A DNA stretch of 64,000 bases from Incurvaria masculella (GCA_946894095.1 OX335660.1:6019001-6083000), one strand, 5' to 3'. Positions 45,648 through 55,249 are shown, numbered from the stretch's first letter. Notes: generated by a model from the sequence alone, not told the origin. A program made the numbers and translations.

Positions 45648-45760
45648 ATCAAACTGGCTTAATTCCATTAATGTCCATTACAAACGGGCTTATTTCCATT
45701 TTGTCCGTGACAAACGGACTTATTTTCTGATGTCCTCGGCAAACGGGCTTATTTTCAAAT
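45648..45760 (+). repeat. right subterminal repeat cluster of the Sola-like element
   Basis: Four words about 30 bp apart: CAAACTGGCTTAATTCC, CAAACGGGCTTATTTCC, CAAACGGACTTATTTTC and CAAACGGGCTTATTTTC. They face the same way as the left cluster and match the terminal repeat motif. Confidence 0.8.
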
Positions 45761-46186
45761 TTTTTTATTTTTTTTTAAATTGCGTGATAACAAAAAAAAT
45801 AATACAAATATATTTTCTAGCACTCGTAACAACACAGAAAATGATTATGTTTTTTTAGTTTTCATAATAAATTCCTTAGTCTTGCTTTAGGTTTTTTGCG
45901 ATTTCTGAAAATTTTGTTAATGTGGAAATAAGCCTGTTTGAAAAGTCACTCCTCAGTTGAAAAGTCCATAGATCCCTCCTAACTGGGCTATAAATATGGC
46001 CATTATTGACTTAAAATTGCCAGCTCCTAGATATTCCTTAAATATACACAGTACACGGCAAAGGTGTTATTGATGCCCACATGAAAACGTATCCTTTTTC
46101 GTCTTTTCCAGGTCAGGCGGGGTCGCCGGTCGGCATGGCAACCTACGGTGAAACACACCGCCCCTGAACACTACAGGTATGTAATG

Positions 46187-46977
46187 TTAAGGTCGGCCCG
46201 TAAGCATCAGAAAATTTCGCCTCCCATACAAACGTAGTTTACTAATAATTTTAAAACCACTGTTCCAACTTACTTGATATTTGGTATCTGATAATAGGCT
46301 ACAAATATCTGTGTCTGCAATAAAGTGTTTTTGGTAAATGCATTCTGGGTCAAACCACAAAGAAAACAAAATTCGTATGAAGATTTTCTTTTTGCTTTAA
46401 TTTCATTCGGTTTGGATTTTTCAAAAAACAAAAGCATGCAGACACAGATATTTTTACCTGATATTAGATAGTAAATATCAATTTATAATGAGCGGCTCGT
46501 ATCCTAGTGGCGCGGGGACTGGCCTAGCGTACCAGAGGCCCGGGTTCGATACCAACTTGCACCACTGTCTTTCTCTTTCAGAGTTCGATAAGTGCATTTC
46601 GTCACGAATGCAAGCTGCTCCATGGTTCGGAATCCATGTAAAACTGTAGGTCCCCTTCCCCTACTAGGTGGTAGGGTTTAAGCCCGCCCGGGTTGGTACC
46701 ATCGCATTGGATGAAAAGATGGTCGAAGCGGCAATGAAAAATAGTCCGTGTTTTCCATCCAGTTCAATGTAGCCGTGCCTCATAAAGGGAAGGTCCTGGC
46801 ATGGCACTTAATTCCTTCGGGAATGTGGTGTATTGGGCTAATATCATAACGGTAGTTGTGTGGTATTAGCCATCCATGTCAGGTCGCATAAAAAAAAAAA
46901 AAAAATTGGAATAGCGGTTTCCAAATGATTAGTAAACTACGTTTGTATGGGGAGCATAGCTTACGGGCCGTTCTTAA
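46187..46977. mobile_element. TTAA-flanked MITE interrupted by a SINE
   Basis: Ends GGTCGGCCCGTAAGC and, in reverse, GAACGGCCCGTAAGC; both continue to CCCATACAAACGTAGTTTAC. TTAA flanks both ends (46187-46190 and 46974-46977). Removing the SINE (46490-46905) leaves about 375 bp. TTAA targeting is typical of piggyBac-type enzymes, but the ends alone do not prove the source. Confidence 0.75.
46490..46905 (+). repeat. SINE with tRNA-type head, reference copy
   Basis: The best full copy, about 416 bp. The head GAGCGGCTCGTATCCTAGTG with the A-box-like block and B-box-like GCCCGGGTTCGATACC is tRNA-derived. The body runs TTCTCTTTCAGAGTTCG, GTTCGGAATCCATG, AACTGTAGGTCCCCTTCCCC, CCCGGGTTGGTACCATCGC, GGTCGAAGCGGCAATGAAAA, CCAGTTCAATGTAGCCGTG, CCTGGCATGGC and ATCATAACGGTAGTTGTGTG, then an A15 tail. 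It would be transcribed by Pol III and moved by a LINE in trans (family knowledge). Confidence 0.93.
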
Positions 46978-47005
46978 GGACGTGATACTATATATTCCTA
47001 TTCTT

Positions 47006-47268
47006 GGGCCTGATTTTTAAATAGTGTGATAAACACACAGATAACTATTCGACGGATTTATTTACGCTTTTGCTTATCTATCCGATATAGTAAGTCCATA
47101 TGTTTGAAAAATAACGACGTATAGTCATTACCGGAGAGCTATATCTTCTGTCACAATTATCCGTTCGTAATTTTACCTATAATAATATGGACTTACTATA
47201 GCGGATAGATAAGCAGAGGCGTAAATAGATCCGTCGAATAGTTATCTGACTGTTTATCAGACCAGCCC
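47006..47268. repeat. foldback MITE with ~90-bp inverted arms
   Basis: Left GATAACTATTCGACGGATTT, then GCTTATCTATCCGATATAGT and AAGTCCATAT. The right arm is its reverse complement with few changes. The centre is short and AT-rich. The outer ends read GGGCCTGAT and, in reverse, GGGCTGGTCTGAT. Confidence 0.88.
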
Positions 47269-48053
47269 TTAATCAAATAATAATTTAAATCTGTATTTAT
47301 TTAGTCACCAATAGTTGGCATCCTTTACACATGCTGCTACATGTGTCAAATATATTTTTTATATGCATTCTAATCCATAATATTGGAAACATCGGAATGT
47401 TATCTAATATTACCTACACAAAAATAACTTCTACACCTTAACACGAGCTGTGTCATATTCAAATGATTGTATTAGCACTTTAATGAACCAGTAATCTCAT
47501 ATCACTTGCTTTTTTGTAATTACCTATCTCCAGGTACACTTTTTCATACTACAAATAACGCGACCTTCAAAATGTATGCTTATTCTTGTTTTAGTGAGGG
47601 ATAGTTTTGAAGACAGATCTTTATACTTGTTACCAATTACTTCTTTGTAACTGTGTTTTATTGTCTGCCTTTGTTTTTCCTCCAATAATAAATAAATTAA
47701 AATTATAATACCTGTCCTGTTCAAAATGTATACTATGGACATAAAAGCTTTTTTCTAATGTCTTCTATTCAAGGGTTAAGACCCCATTTAATATTGTAAA
47801 GTAGAAGTCTCCTGACATATTTTATGTTCTAATATGTAGTAAGTAGACTTCGAGTATGTAGAGTCGATAAAATGATTGTGACTTGCAAGGTAGTTTGGAA
47901 AGCATTTGAAAGTCAATCGATATCAGCGTCTGCACGTTTTTTTTAAGTCGAAACAGAATTAAATGGCAGCTCTCTCTCTCTTCTGTGGTGTAACCGTGTA
48001 AACCACCAATTTATGCAAAGCGGCTAAAGGGGTAGAAAAAATGACCCAATCGC
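47269..48053. other. no gene recognised
   Basis: AT-rich sequence without a recognised element. Confidence 0.4.
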
Positions 48054-48541
48054 TTTTAGGGTTCCGTACCCGAAGGGTGTCAACGGAACCTTATTACTAA
48101 TTTCCGCTCTCCGTCCGTCCATCAGCGTGGTATATATCACGAACCGTAATATGTAACCAGCTGAATGTTTTGACAAATTACGTATGTACAATTCGATTCA
48201 AATAAGAATAGGATAGGATAACCGCCATTTTGAATGTCAAACAGCTAAAACCCTCACTTCACTTCATCACAAACTTCAGTACTTTGCCGCGGTGGTGTTG
48301 CCACGTACTTTCCCTCGCCAATTCGAGTGAAGTTAGTCACGAACCCCGTCCTAATCTTATTTGAATAGCATTATATTGCCGCTATCACAACAAATAAAAT
48401 ATTAAATTTAAATTAATAAAATTAAATTAAAAAAATATAATAAGCCACCATTCAAGAAACGTGATTTTCATTTGTGTAAAATCTTGAAGGATGGTAAAAA
48501 ACCGTTTGTGTGCGAGGCCGACTCGCACTTGACCGGTTTTT
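48054..48541 (-). repeat. GTTCCG-family repeat containing a nested MITE
   Basis: The family ends are present (AGGGTTCCGTACCCGAAGGG; GAGGCCGACTCGCACTTGAC). The internal ATTTATTTTGCCGCTAT segment is split by the TA-flanked element at 48189-48373. Confidence 0.9.
48189..48373 (+). mobile_element. TA-flanked MITE, copy 1
   Basis: 185 bp, flanked by TA on both sides (48187-48188 and 48374-48375). Inverted ends follow the pattern CAATGCGATTCAAATAAGAA ... TTCTTATTTGAATCGCATTG, though this copy has mismatches. Its insertion point inside a GTTCCG copy defines the boundaries. TA duplication suggests a Tc1/mariner-type enzyme. Confidence 0.9.
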
Positions 48542-48733
48542 CAAAACGGCGGCGACGACGCGTTGATTACACGAACTTATTTGTGTCTTATTGTTTTGTG
48601 CGTCCGAGCACATTGTGGGTTTTCCTGAAATGTAACAACACCTGTGGAAACAACATTCTTTTGAACGATCACTTTTCAGTGCTATTGTACGAAGAAGCCA
48701 AGGAGAACGCTGACAGAACACCGATATTGGTTT

Positions 48734-49279
48734 TAGACTAGGAGGTCGCGACAAAAATGGTAACGATAACGTAAATGGCTGAAACTGGGTTCACGAGATA
48801 AAGACCAACCCTCTGAAGCTAAATGTGTCAGTCTGCCTATTCCAAGTGGTTGCGTTAAGTAGATAACGCGCCTGAAAAAATAGATATGGTGACAAAAATA
48901 TATATGATAAGGTAAATGACGAAGCATGAAAGTATCAGTACATACTTTGTTAGCAATACAAAAAAATGAACAAATATTTGATTGCATATCAAAGTTATAG
49001 GCGATTTAGGTCACAGATATAAATTTAGGTATATTTAAGTATTCAATTAAAAAATCGACTGGTTATTGTTGCATAATTAATAGGTATCAATGTTTCTAGA
49101 AAATCAATACATTCATCAGCAGGTACATTCCAACCTTTATTTTATATAGCCAATCTAGATAACGCAACCACTTGGAAGAGGCAGACCGACATATTTAGCA
49201 TCAGAGGGTTGGTCTCTAACCTGTGAACCCAAATTCAGCCATTTACCTTATCGTGACCAAAAATGTCGTGACCTCCCGG
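48734..49279 (+). repeat. long-TIR element (GGAGGTCGCGAC family), uninterrupted copy
   Basis: About 545 bp. Left GGAGGTCGCGACAAAAATGG through GACCAACCCTCTGAAGC and TTCCAAGTGGTTGCG. The right arm mirrors it (GGAGGTCACGACATTTTTGG in reverse) over about 115 bp. The interior is non-coding. It shows what 30235-31036 looked like before its insertion. Confidence 0.9.
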
Positions 49280-49390
49280 AATATTTACCATGAGCGTCGT
49301 GTCATCACGGGTCACAATATTAGCCATGAAATCGGAATCAGAGAGGATTGGAAAGATCATTATAGTTGTTTACAAAGTGTCGGTCATTAA

Positions 49391-49500
49391 TGTTGAGTTT
49401 TCACCCCAAAGGTTGACTGGAAGAAATAACTTTTAGTGATAAGTCCGCCCTTTTGTGTTTTAAAGTTGTTTATACAATTGCACAATAAATAATTTCTATC
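49391..49500 (+). repeat. LINE-type 3' tail with AATAAA
   Basis: CACCCCAAAGGTTGACTGGA, TTTTAGTGATAAGTCCGCCC, then GCACAATAAATAA. Matches the minus copy at 54651-54808. Confidence 0.65.
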
Positions 49501-51009
49501 CATCTATTGTTTTTCAATATTTGGGGGACTTGCTATACAACGGGTATAGCAAGTCCCACTTCGTTTGGTCGCTTTGTACGTGAAAACGAACACACATCTG
49601 TTACGAACGACCTTCCGACTGCCTTGCTGGTTCGGTGTCCTACTTTATCATCGCCGAACTTCATAGACCCCTCACAAGTCGGACGCCCGCAGCTCCGTCA
49701 CCACGCGACTCGGAAGCCGCGCGGCTCCGTCGCCACAGAATATAATATTGCCTTATTTCTCTAATTTGGCGAATACTAACGTGAAATACTTCAACCTATT
49801 TTGGGCCGGGAAAGCCGTACATAATAAAATAGGTCCATAACAGTAACCGCCAGGTTAGAGTAGACGTGGATTAGTCTGGAATGTGTGTGAAGTGCAGTGT
49901 GGCGATCGAGTGACGTCCGATCCGCGCGGTTTCTAAGAAATGGGTCATGGGATTGTTGATCACTTTACGGATCAACATATATTACTCCGCCCGAGCAGAG
50001 AAACATTGCAACTTGCTACTGCGATTGCTTCTGTGATTTGCACTCCATATTATTTGCTCTTGCACGCAATAGGTAACAGTTTTTCCCATAAGCGAAAAAA
50101 TAATTAGTTAAATACCGTTAAGTACACATAAGAGCATATTATTAATTGTTTAAAAAATTGCGTTCGCTGCTTCCAAATGTGTGGTTTTATGGAGTTTTCT
50201 GAGACAAAGTCGACCTTACTTGATTTAGTTACCTCCGCCGCCGCTGCGCCGCAGACAGGATCGCTACTGCGACAGTACTTACTCCTCCGAACCCAGTTTG
50301 AGTGATGATACATCACTCAAAATCGTTGGATCAATATACATACTAGATGCCACACTCGTTTCGCGAGGTTTATTGTTCATTAAGCTTAAAAAGGCAATGT
50401 AAATATGGGTTTGTTTTATGAAAATTAAAAATAAAACATTTTGCCAACAAAATAAATAGACCGGTAATCTGTGGAAATATGGCTGTTAGAACATCTGTTT
50501 TAGTCACTTCATTATGCATCGATATTTGCTCTCCTATCGTCTCGACACAGTCCACTGCTTCAATCTCTCTCATTCGTGATACTTCCTAGTCATCGTTCTA
50601 GCTTGCTATTATCGGAGCCAGTTTAGTTGAGCTCACATAAAAGGTCTCGTGTTTATTGAATCGTATCACCTAGCTAGACAATGTAAAAATGAAGAAAGAA
50701 ACACTAGGCTTATTCTTTTCATTGATTGTTACTTATTTCTTTATATTCTAATGATGCTTTTCTCTATATCTTTTGAAATTTTTTTTCATGTTGGCTAATT
50801 GGATAAATATGGCTACTTCTTTCAGCCTACAAATGTCGTATGTACGGATTACGATCCGGAATACCTTGAATGTGAGACGTAAAAAAACATTAAATATGTA
50901 GTCGTAACATAAACTAAACCTAACGAAATTTAGGATTCGTAAGAACGATTCTTACGTTACTTTGACACATTTTGTATGGACGTATTACTTTCTTGCCGTA
51001 CTAAAAGCA
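49501..51009. other. no gene; one strong small hairpin
   Basis: At 49525-49557 GGGACTTGCTATAC pairs perfectly with GTATAGCAAGTCCC across a 5-base loop. The remaining 1.4 kb contains no recognisable element except a diverged relative of the 33977 palindrome at about 50889-50990. Confidence 0.5.
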
Positions 51010-51112
51010 AGCTAGCACGGCACCTATGTAGTTAGTTCGCATGTGGTGTGGGTAGGCTGATATCTGACGGTCGGTTTGGTATTAGCCATCGATATCCAGG
51101 TTCATAAAATAA
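51010..51112 (+). repeat. SINE 3' end fragment
   Basis: GCACGGCACCTATG ... ATATCTGACGGTCGGTTTGG ... ATATCCAGGTTCATAAAAT. The ending type matches the 5S-headed copies. Confidence 0.75.
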
Positions 51113-51354
51113 ATACCCCGCCACCTTTTGTGTGGTCGATATTTCACCGTTCATTGTTTTCGTCAGATTTTTTATCAAAAAGTAATCACAAATCGTGTTT
51201 CTTTTTTCTTTAAATATTTTGGCAGTAAACTTATTTCTTGTTGGGTAATGTGCAATCCCTATGCTTGTGTAAAATAACTTTCAGCTCGTGCTGAGCACAA
51301 ACGTCTTTATTGATAAAATTTATGTATTACGGATACGACATTACCGTTATCTCA
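51113..51354. other. no gene recognised
   Basis: AT-rich spacer. Confidence 0.3.
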
Positions 51355-51454
51355 TTAATTTGAGCTTCAGCGACATCTACATTTCTACATCCTGCTTCCG
51401 ACGAATGTCACGACCGAAAACTTCAAATGTAGATGTCGCTGAAATTCAAATTAA
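51355..51454. repeat. foldback with 30-bp arms
   Basis: TTAATTTGAGCTTCAGCGAC ATCTACATTT at the left is mirrored by AAATGTAGATGTCGCTGAAA TTCAAATTAA at the right. The 40-bp loop contains CATCCTGCTTCCGACGAATG, which recurs at about 42119. Confidence 0.88.
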
Positions 51455-51571
51455 ATGCTCCAGTACTCTAGTGATTTTAAATACTTATAAACCCTGATCA
51501 TCGTCTGAACAGTTATACAATGTTTTATCCTTCGCATTGACATGCAGTTTCGAATTCGAGAGATTAGAGTA

Positions 51572-51643
51572 TTAACTCTTATATATATCTTATATATCTT
51601 ATATATCTTATATAGATCTTATATATCTTATATATATAATATA
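51572..51643. repeat. TATATATCT microsatellite
   Basis: Imperfect units of about 10 bp made of TATATATCTT; simple-sequence expansion only. Confidence 0.9.
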
Positions 51644-51864
51644 CTTTACTCCTTCTGAATAAAGTATTTTTCTGAATACGAGACGCATTTGTCTCTTCGC
51701 GTGGCTCACGCCAGCGCGACGCGCTAGTAATTTTATTACGCGCAATACAGCGTGTAAATTCAAATAAGATGGGCGTGTCTTCCACAACTCATCCAAACAA
51801 AAAATATGAAAACTATGCGCGTATGCAGAGTAATGATTTTTTTGCCCGCGCGTTCTGATAGGTA

Positions 51865-52043
51865 CACTGCGTTTCAAATAAGAATAGGACTGGGCTCGTG
51901 ACTAACTTCAGTCGAATTCGCTAAGGGAAGTACGCGGCAACACCGCGGCAATGTACTGAAGTTTGTGAAGTGAAGTGAGCGCTTTATCAGTTTAACATTC
52001 AAAATCGCGGTGATCCTATCCTATTCTTATTTGAATCGCATTG
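51865..52043 (-). mobile_element. TA-flanked MITE, copy 2
   Basis: 179 bp, reverse orientation to 48189-48373, with TA on both sides (51863-51864 and 52044-52045). It shares the entire interior, for example CTTCACTTCACAAACTTCAG and TGAAGTTAGTCACGAGCCC in the family orientation. The two copies independently define the same ends. Confidence 0.92.
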
Positions 52044-52045
52044 TA

Positions 52046-52682
52046 AGTACGTTGTTGCGCCATTTTTGGCAACTTCAAACGTTGCCTGCGAAAACCTTGG
52101 ATACGCAATGCATTGACGCCTACCGTTGTATTTAATTACCGTATGCATTTTTTATGTAATTTTATAATGTAACATACTATTGATATTTATAATAACAGTA
52201 TTAAATTGGTTTGAAAAAACTCACGGCTTTTCACGCGGCGGACGGAGACTTTCTCAGACGTTTCGAACTGGGCATGCAGAGGCCCTATTACGAGTTACAC
52301 ATCACTTATCGTAATTTCGCTGAGCTCTTCGATGCCACAGGTTTACACCATTGAGCAGCATTTAAGGAATACACTAAATCGCCCGTTGGAATTAAATATT
52401 CGTGTAGAAATATATAATAATATAAATGTGTTGAAAATATGTATCTATACAGATATAACATCCCATGGACACGCCATTTAGTGTATGCCTCAAATGCCTA
52501 CCACAATTAACGGTGCAACTGTGGAAACGAGAGCTCAACAAAATTTAGATATGTGATGATGTGCCCGTTGAGAAGGCAGCCGCTATCCCCGCTCGCACTA
52601 GCCGACTGACCGCTAGGCTCGCCGTTGTCGTAGATCGTAGCTGTGGGTGCGGGTAGTTGCGATTGAATACGGATATTTTCAA
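52046..52682. other. no gene recognised
   Basis: AT-rich, no recognised feature. Confidence 0.35.
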
Positions 52683-52822
52683 TTAGGTTAGGTTATGTTA
52701 GGTTTGGTTAGGTTAGGTTAGGTTAGGTTAGTTTAGTTTAGTTTAGGTTAGGTTAGGTTAGGTTAGTTTAGTTTAGGTTAGGTTAGGTTAGGTTAGGTTA
52801 GGTTAGATTAGGTTAGGTTAGG
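52683..52822 (+). repeat. interstitial TTAGG telomere-type repeats, long array
   Basis: About 140 bp of TTAGG units mixed with TTAGT and TTTAG variants, the longest of the three interstitial arrays in this window. Confidence 0.92.
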
Positions 52823-53251
52823 TCCCTCAAAACGATGAAAAGGCGCTGTGAGGTAAAACGTTGTTTCTACAACATCAACTGTCCTTGTAAATTGACTTGA
52901 AAGCGTACCATTAATTATTTAGGGACTCTACGTGTAGATCGTGTTGTAAGAAGTATACACGGCTCGACACGGTGTAAGCTTTAGAGAAGTCCCTCCCCGA
53001 CGCGTCCTTGTGTATTTACCTCGGCGAACGAAAAGCGCGTGTCGGTATGCGGTCAATATTTAACGTTGTAACTTGTGTGAAAATGTTTACTCAGCTGCCG
53101 TTCTGGAAATTATGCACGCTAGATGCTCTCTCAACGCCCGACCAGCCACTCCATGCAAAGTGAAGTTCTCAATATTATTCCTCTTGTAGTCTTTGTTTTG
53201 GCGGTTTATTTAGTGCAAACCACGCTTCTGTGTGCACATAAAACCATCAAT
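52823..53251. other. no gene recognised
   Basis: Unique sequence between the TTAGG array and two GTTCCG copies. Confidence 0.35.
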
Positions 53252-53491
53252 GGTCGGACTCGCATACGAAGGGTTCCGTACCATCGTACAAGATTTAACA
53301 CAAAAAAATCACGTTTTTTGTATTATTAATATTTATATATTTTACCTATCTGTTGTTGTAGCGGCAAAATAAATACACACTCTGTGAAAATTTCAGCTGT
53401 CTACCTATTACGGTTCACGGACGGACGGATGGACTGCGGAGGGTTAGTAATAGGGTTCCGTTAGCACCCTTTGGGTACGCAACCCTTAAAA
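53252..53491 (+). repeat. GTTCCG-family repeat, first of two in tandem
   Basis: Lacks the outermost left part (starts GGTCGGACTCGCATACGAAG). The microsatellite is minimal. It ends GGGTACGCAACCCTTAAAA directly against the next copy. Confidence 0.88.
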
Positions 53492-53744
53492 CCGGGCAAG
53501 CTTCGTGTGCGAGTCCGACTCGCACACGAGGAGTTCCGTGCCATCGTACAAGATTGAACACAAAAAAAATCACGTTTTTTCTATGGGGGCCCTTTATTTT
53601 GTTTGTTTAACCTATTTGTTGTTATAGGGGCATTTAAGCTGCCTATCTATTACAGTTCATGAGATACAGCCCTGTGACCGACGGACGGACATCGGAGGCT
53701 TAGTAATAGGGTTTTGTTGGCACCCTGGGTACGGAACCCTAAAA
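53489..53744 (+). repeat. GTTCCG-family repeat, second of two in tandem
   Basis: Starts AAACCGGGCAAGC and contains the hairpin GTGCGAGTCCGACTCGCAC. The centre is shortened. It ends GGGTACGGAACCCTAAAA. Head-to-tail contact with the previous copy suggests insertion at the A-rich end of the first. Confidence 0.9.
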
Positions 53745-53901
53745 CAACCAAACTGACGGCAAATACAAATTGTTTATTTTAGCAGAGTCGATTCCGTAAA
53801 ATACGTTGGTTAAATATAACCTCACTCAATAAAAAGCCAATCGGGTTAAATACTGATATGCAACCGATTAAATTTACACGCATTTGAGTGTTATATTCAG
53901 T

Positions 53902-54335
53902 AGGAATGTGACATGTTGTATGTATAATCGACCGTGAAGCAAGGACACATTAATTTAAGAAAGAGCGGCAATGTGTTTGATTGTTCAATCTTTGCAGTCA
54001 ATGTCCGCAACGCAGATGAAGCGTTAATCAATGTATGTAGGTATAATCTTAAACACTGTGTTAGTAGGAGGCATTCGTTACGGGAAGAGGGACTGTAGGA
54101 GAATTCTAAATTATGGGTATACAGCCCGTGGCGAAATTGGTAGACGCAATACCCGCGAATGGTATGTTTTGCTGGTTCGGGTCCAGCCTTGCAGTATATT
54201 CGTAAAGTAGTTCTTTTAACTGGGCTCTTTCTTCAATTAATGTGTCCTTGCTTCACGGTCGATTATACATACATACATGTCACATTCCTTGGAATAAGCG
54301 ACGTACCTGCTTAGTACGAAAAAAGTATATTTACG
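53902..54335 (+). mobile_element. CGACCGTGAAGC long-TIR family, reference copy with tRNA-like core
   Basis: The left terminal repeat begins AGGAATGTGACATG, then ATCGACCGTGAAGCAAGGAC. The right repeat mirrors it (TCCTTGCTTCACGGTCGATT ... CATGTCACATTCCTTGGAAT) and extends about 45 bp further to AGTATATTTACG, so the left end is truncated. The 11-bp direct repeat TTATATTCAGT flanks the whole copy (53891-53901 and 54336-54346). The centre has the tRNA-like cloverleaf at 54122-54195. Partial relatives are at 6049, 20951, 29408, 38359 and 59384. Confidence 0.85.
54122..54195 (+). ncRNA. tRNA-like cloverleaf inside a mobile repeat
   Basis: GTGGCGAAATTGGTAGACGC matches the bacterial/plastid tRNA-Leu D-arm pattern (family knowledge). 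The D-stem GCG/CGC is followed by one A, an anticodon arm ATACC-CGCGAAT-GGTAT with a perfect 5-bp stem and 7-base loop, a 5-base variable loop GTTTT, and a T-arm GCTGG-TTCGGGT-CCAGC with a perfect 5-bp stem and 7-base loop. The acceptor strands pair poorly, and position 33 of the anticodon loop is G rather than U. It is therefore probably not a working tRNA, but it is clearly tRNA-derived. Confidence 0.6.
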
Positions 54336-54346
54336 TTATATTCAGT

Positions 54347-54650
54347 GTTGCCGAGATGCTTAGTTTATTACATTGAGTAATTTATTATAATACATTTTAG
54401 TCTGTTTAATTTAGACGATTTCTTTATTTCTGAGTAATGTGTCGTTATTAAATGACTTGTTGTTTAATATTAAACGAAATGCAAAATTGTTTTTAAAAAC
54501 AGCTCTTTTTTAATATTTTACAAAAACTTAGTTTATTTTTTATCAATGCGGGTGCCTAAATTAGCAATACATTTATAACCGGTTTGGCTGGGTTGAGGCA
54601 GCTACAAAGCACTTGTTATATTTTAGCCGTGAATAGGTATTTTTAAACAA
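54347..54650. other. no gene recognised
   Basis: AT-rich spacer. Confidence 0.35.
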
Positions 54651-54808
54651 TAAAATGAACGAATGAATGAATGAATGAATAAATTCTTTTTTGTGCAATA
54701 GAAAACAAGTACAATTACAAAAACAATTCGAAACAACAACAAAATTGCACAAAGGCGGACTTATCACTAGGAGTGATTTATTCCAGTCAACCTTTGGGGT
54801 GATGAGGA
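54651..54808 (-). repeat. LINE-type 3' tail, minus strand
   Basis: In reverse: CACCCCAAAGGTTGACTGGA, CTAGTGATAAGTCCGCC, TTGCACAAAAAAGAAT and an ATTC microsatellite tail. No coding part attached. Confidence 0.65.
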
Positions 54809-55249
54809 GAGACAATCTAAAATATCTGTAGGTAGGTTACACAATAGCAATAAACAATTTGCCTACCTAAAATTAGCTACTAGGCGATCCGTTTTCTAGC
54901 GTGGGACTTCAAAATACTTTAATCAAACAAATATTTTAATGCACACAGGATGGCGTATCTTACTTGTATTTAGAAGATATTTTCTTGAATCCTTATTTCC
55001 GCTATTAAAGTTCAAGAACTTAGCGGATTACCCGGCAGGCCTTATCAGATAATCCAGGAAGCCATTCTGGAAATCCTTTGAGACGAGCGAGAGGCCGTGG
55101 TGTTGCCAATAGTACGGTGGTATTTTTTCTGGAAATAGTTAATATCGCATACTTACGGACTTTATCCAATACTTGCAATCTTACCGTAATATACACAACA
55201 AATTATAATTCCTTCGCTAAATCATCTCATCAATCAACCTCTACAAGGC
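54809..55249. other. no gene recognised
   Basis: Unique AT-rich sequence. Confidence 0.35.

Larger units (their letters stand above)
42757..45954 (+). mobile_element. complete Sola-like DNA transposon
   Basis: 3198 bp. The left terminus is GAGGAGTGACTTTTCAAACG and the right terminus, reverse-complemented, GAGGAGTGACTTTTCAAACA; similarity continues through GGCTTATTTCCAC, giving about 32-bp inverted ends with two mismatches. AGTT lies immediately outside both ends (42753-42756 and 45955-45958), a perfect 4-bp target duplication. Subterminal zones carry repeated CAAACKGGCTTATTTCC-like words. One spliced transposase gene occupies the middle. Four-base duplications and this protein type fit Sola, but the superfamily call is from memory of the family. 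Confidence 0.85.

Noticed and set aside
54122..54195. A functional tRNA gene
   Set aside because: Acceptor strands do not pair, position 33 of the anticodon loop is G, and the sequence lies in a dispersed mobile repeat.
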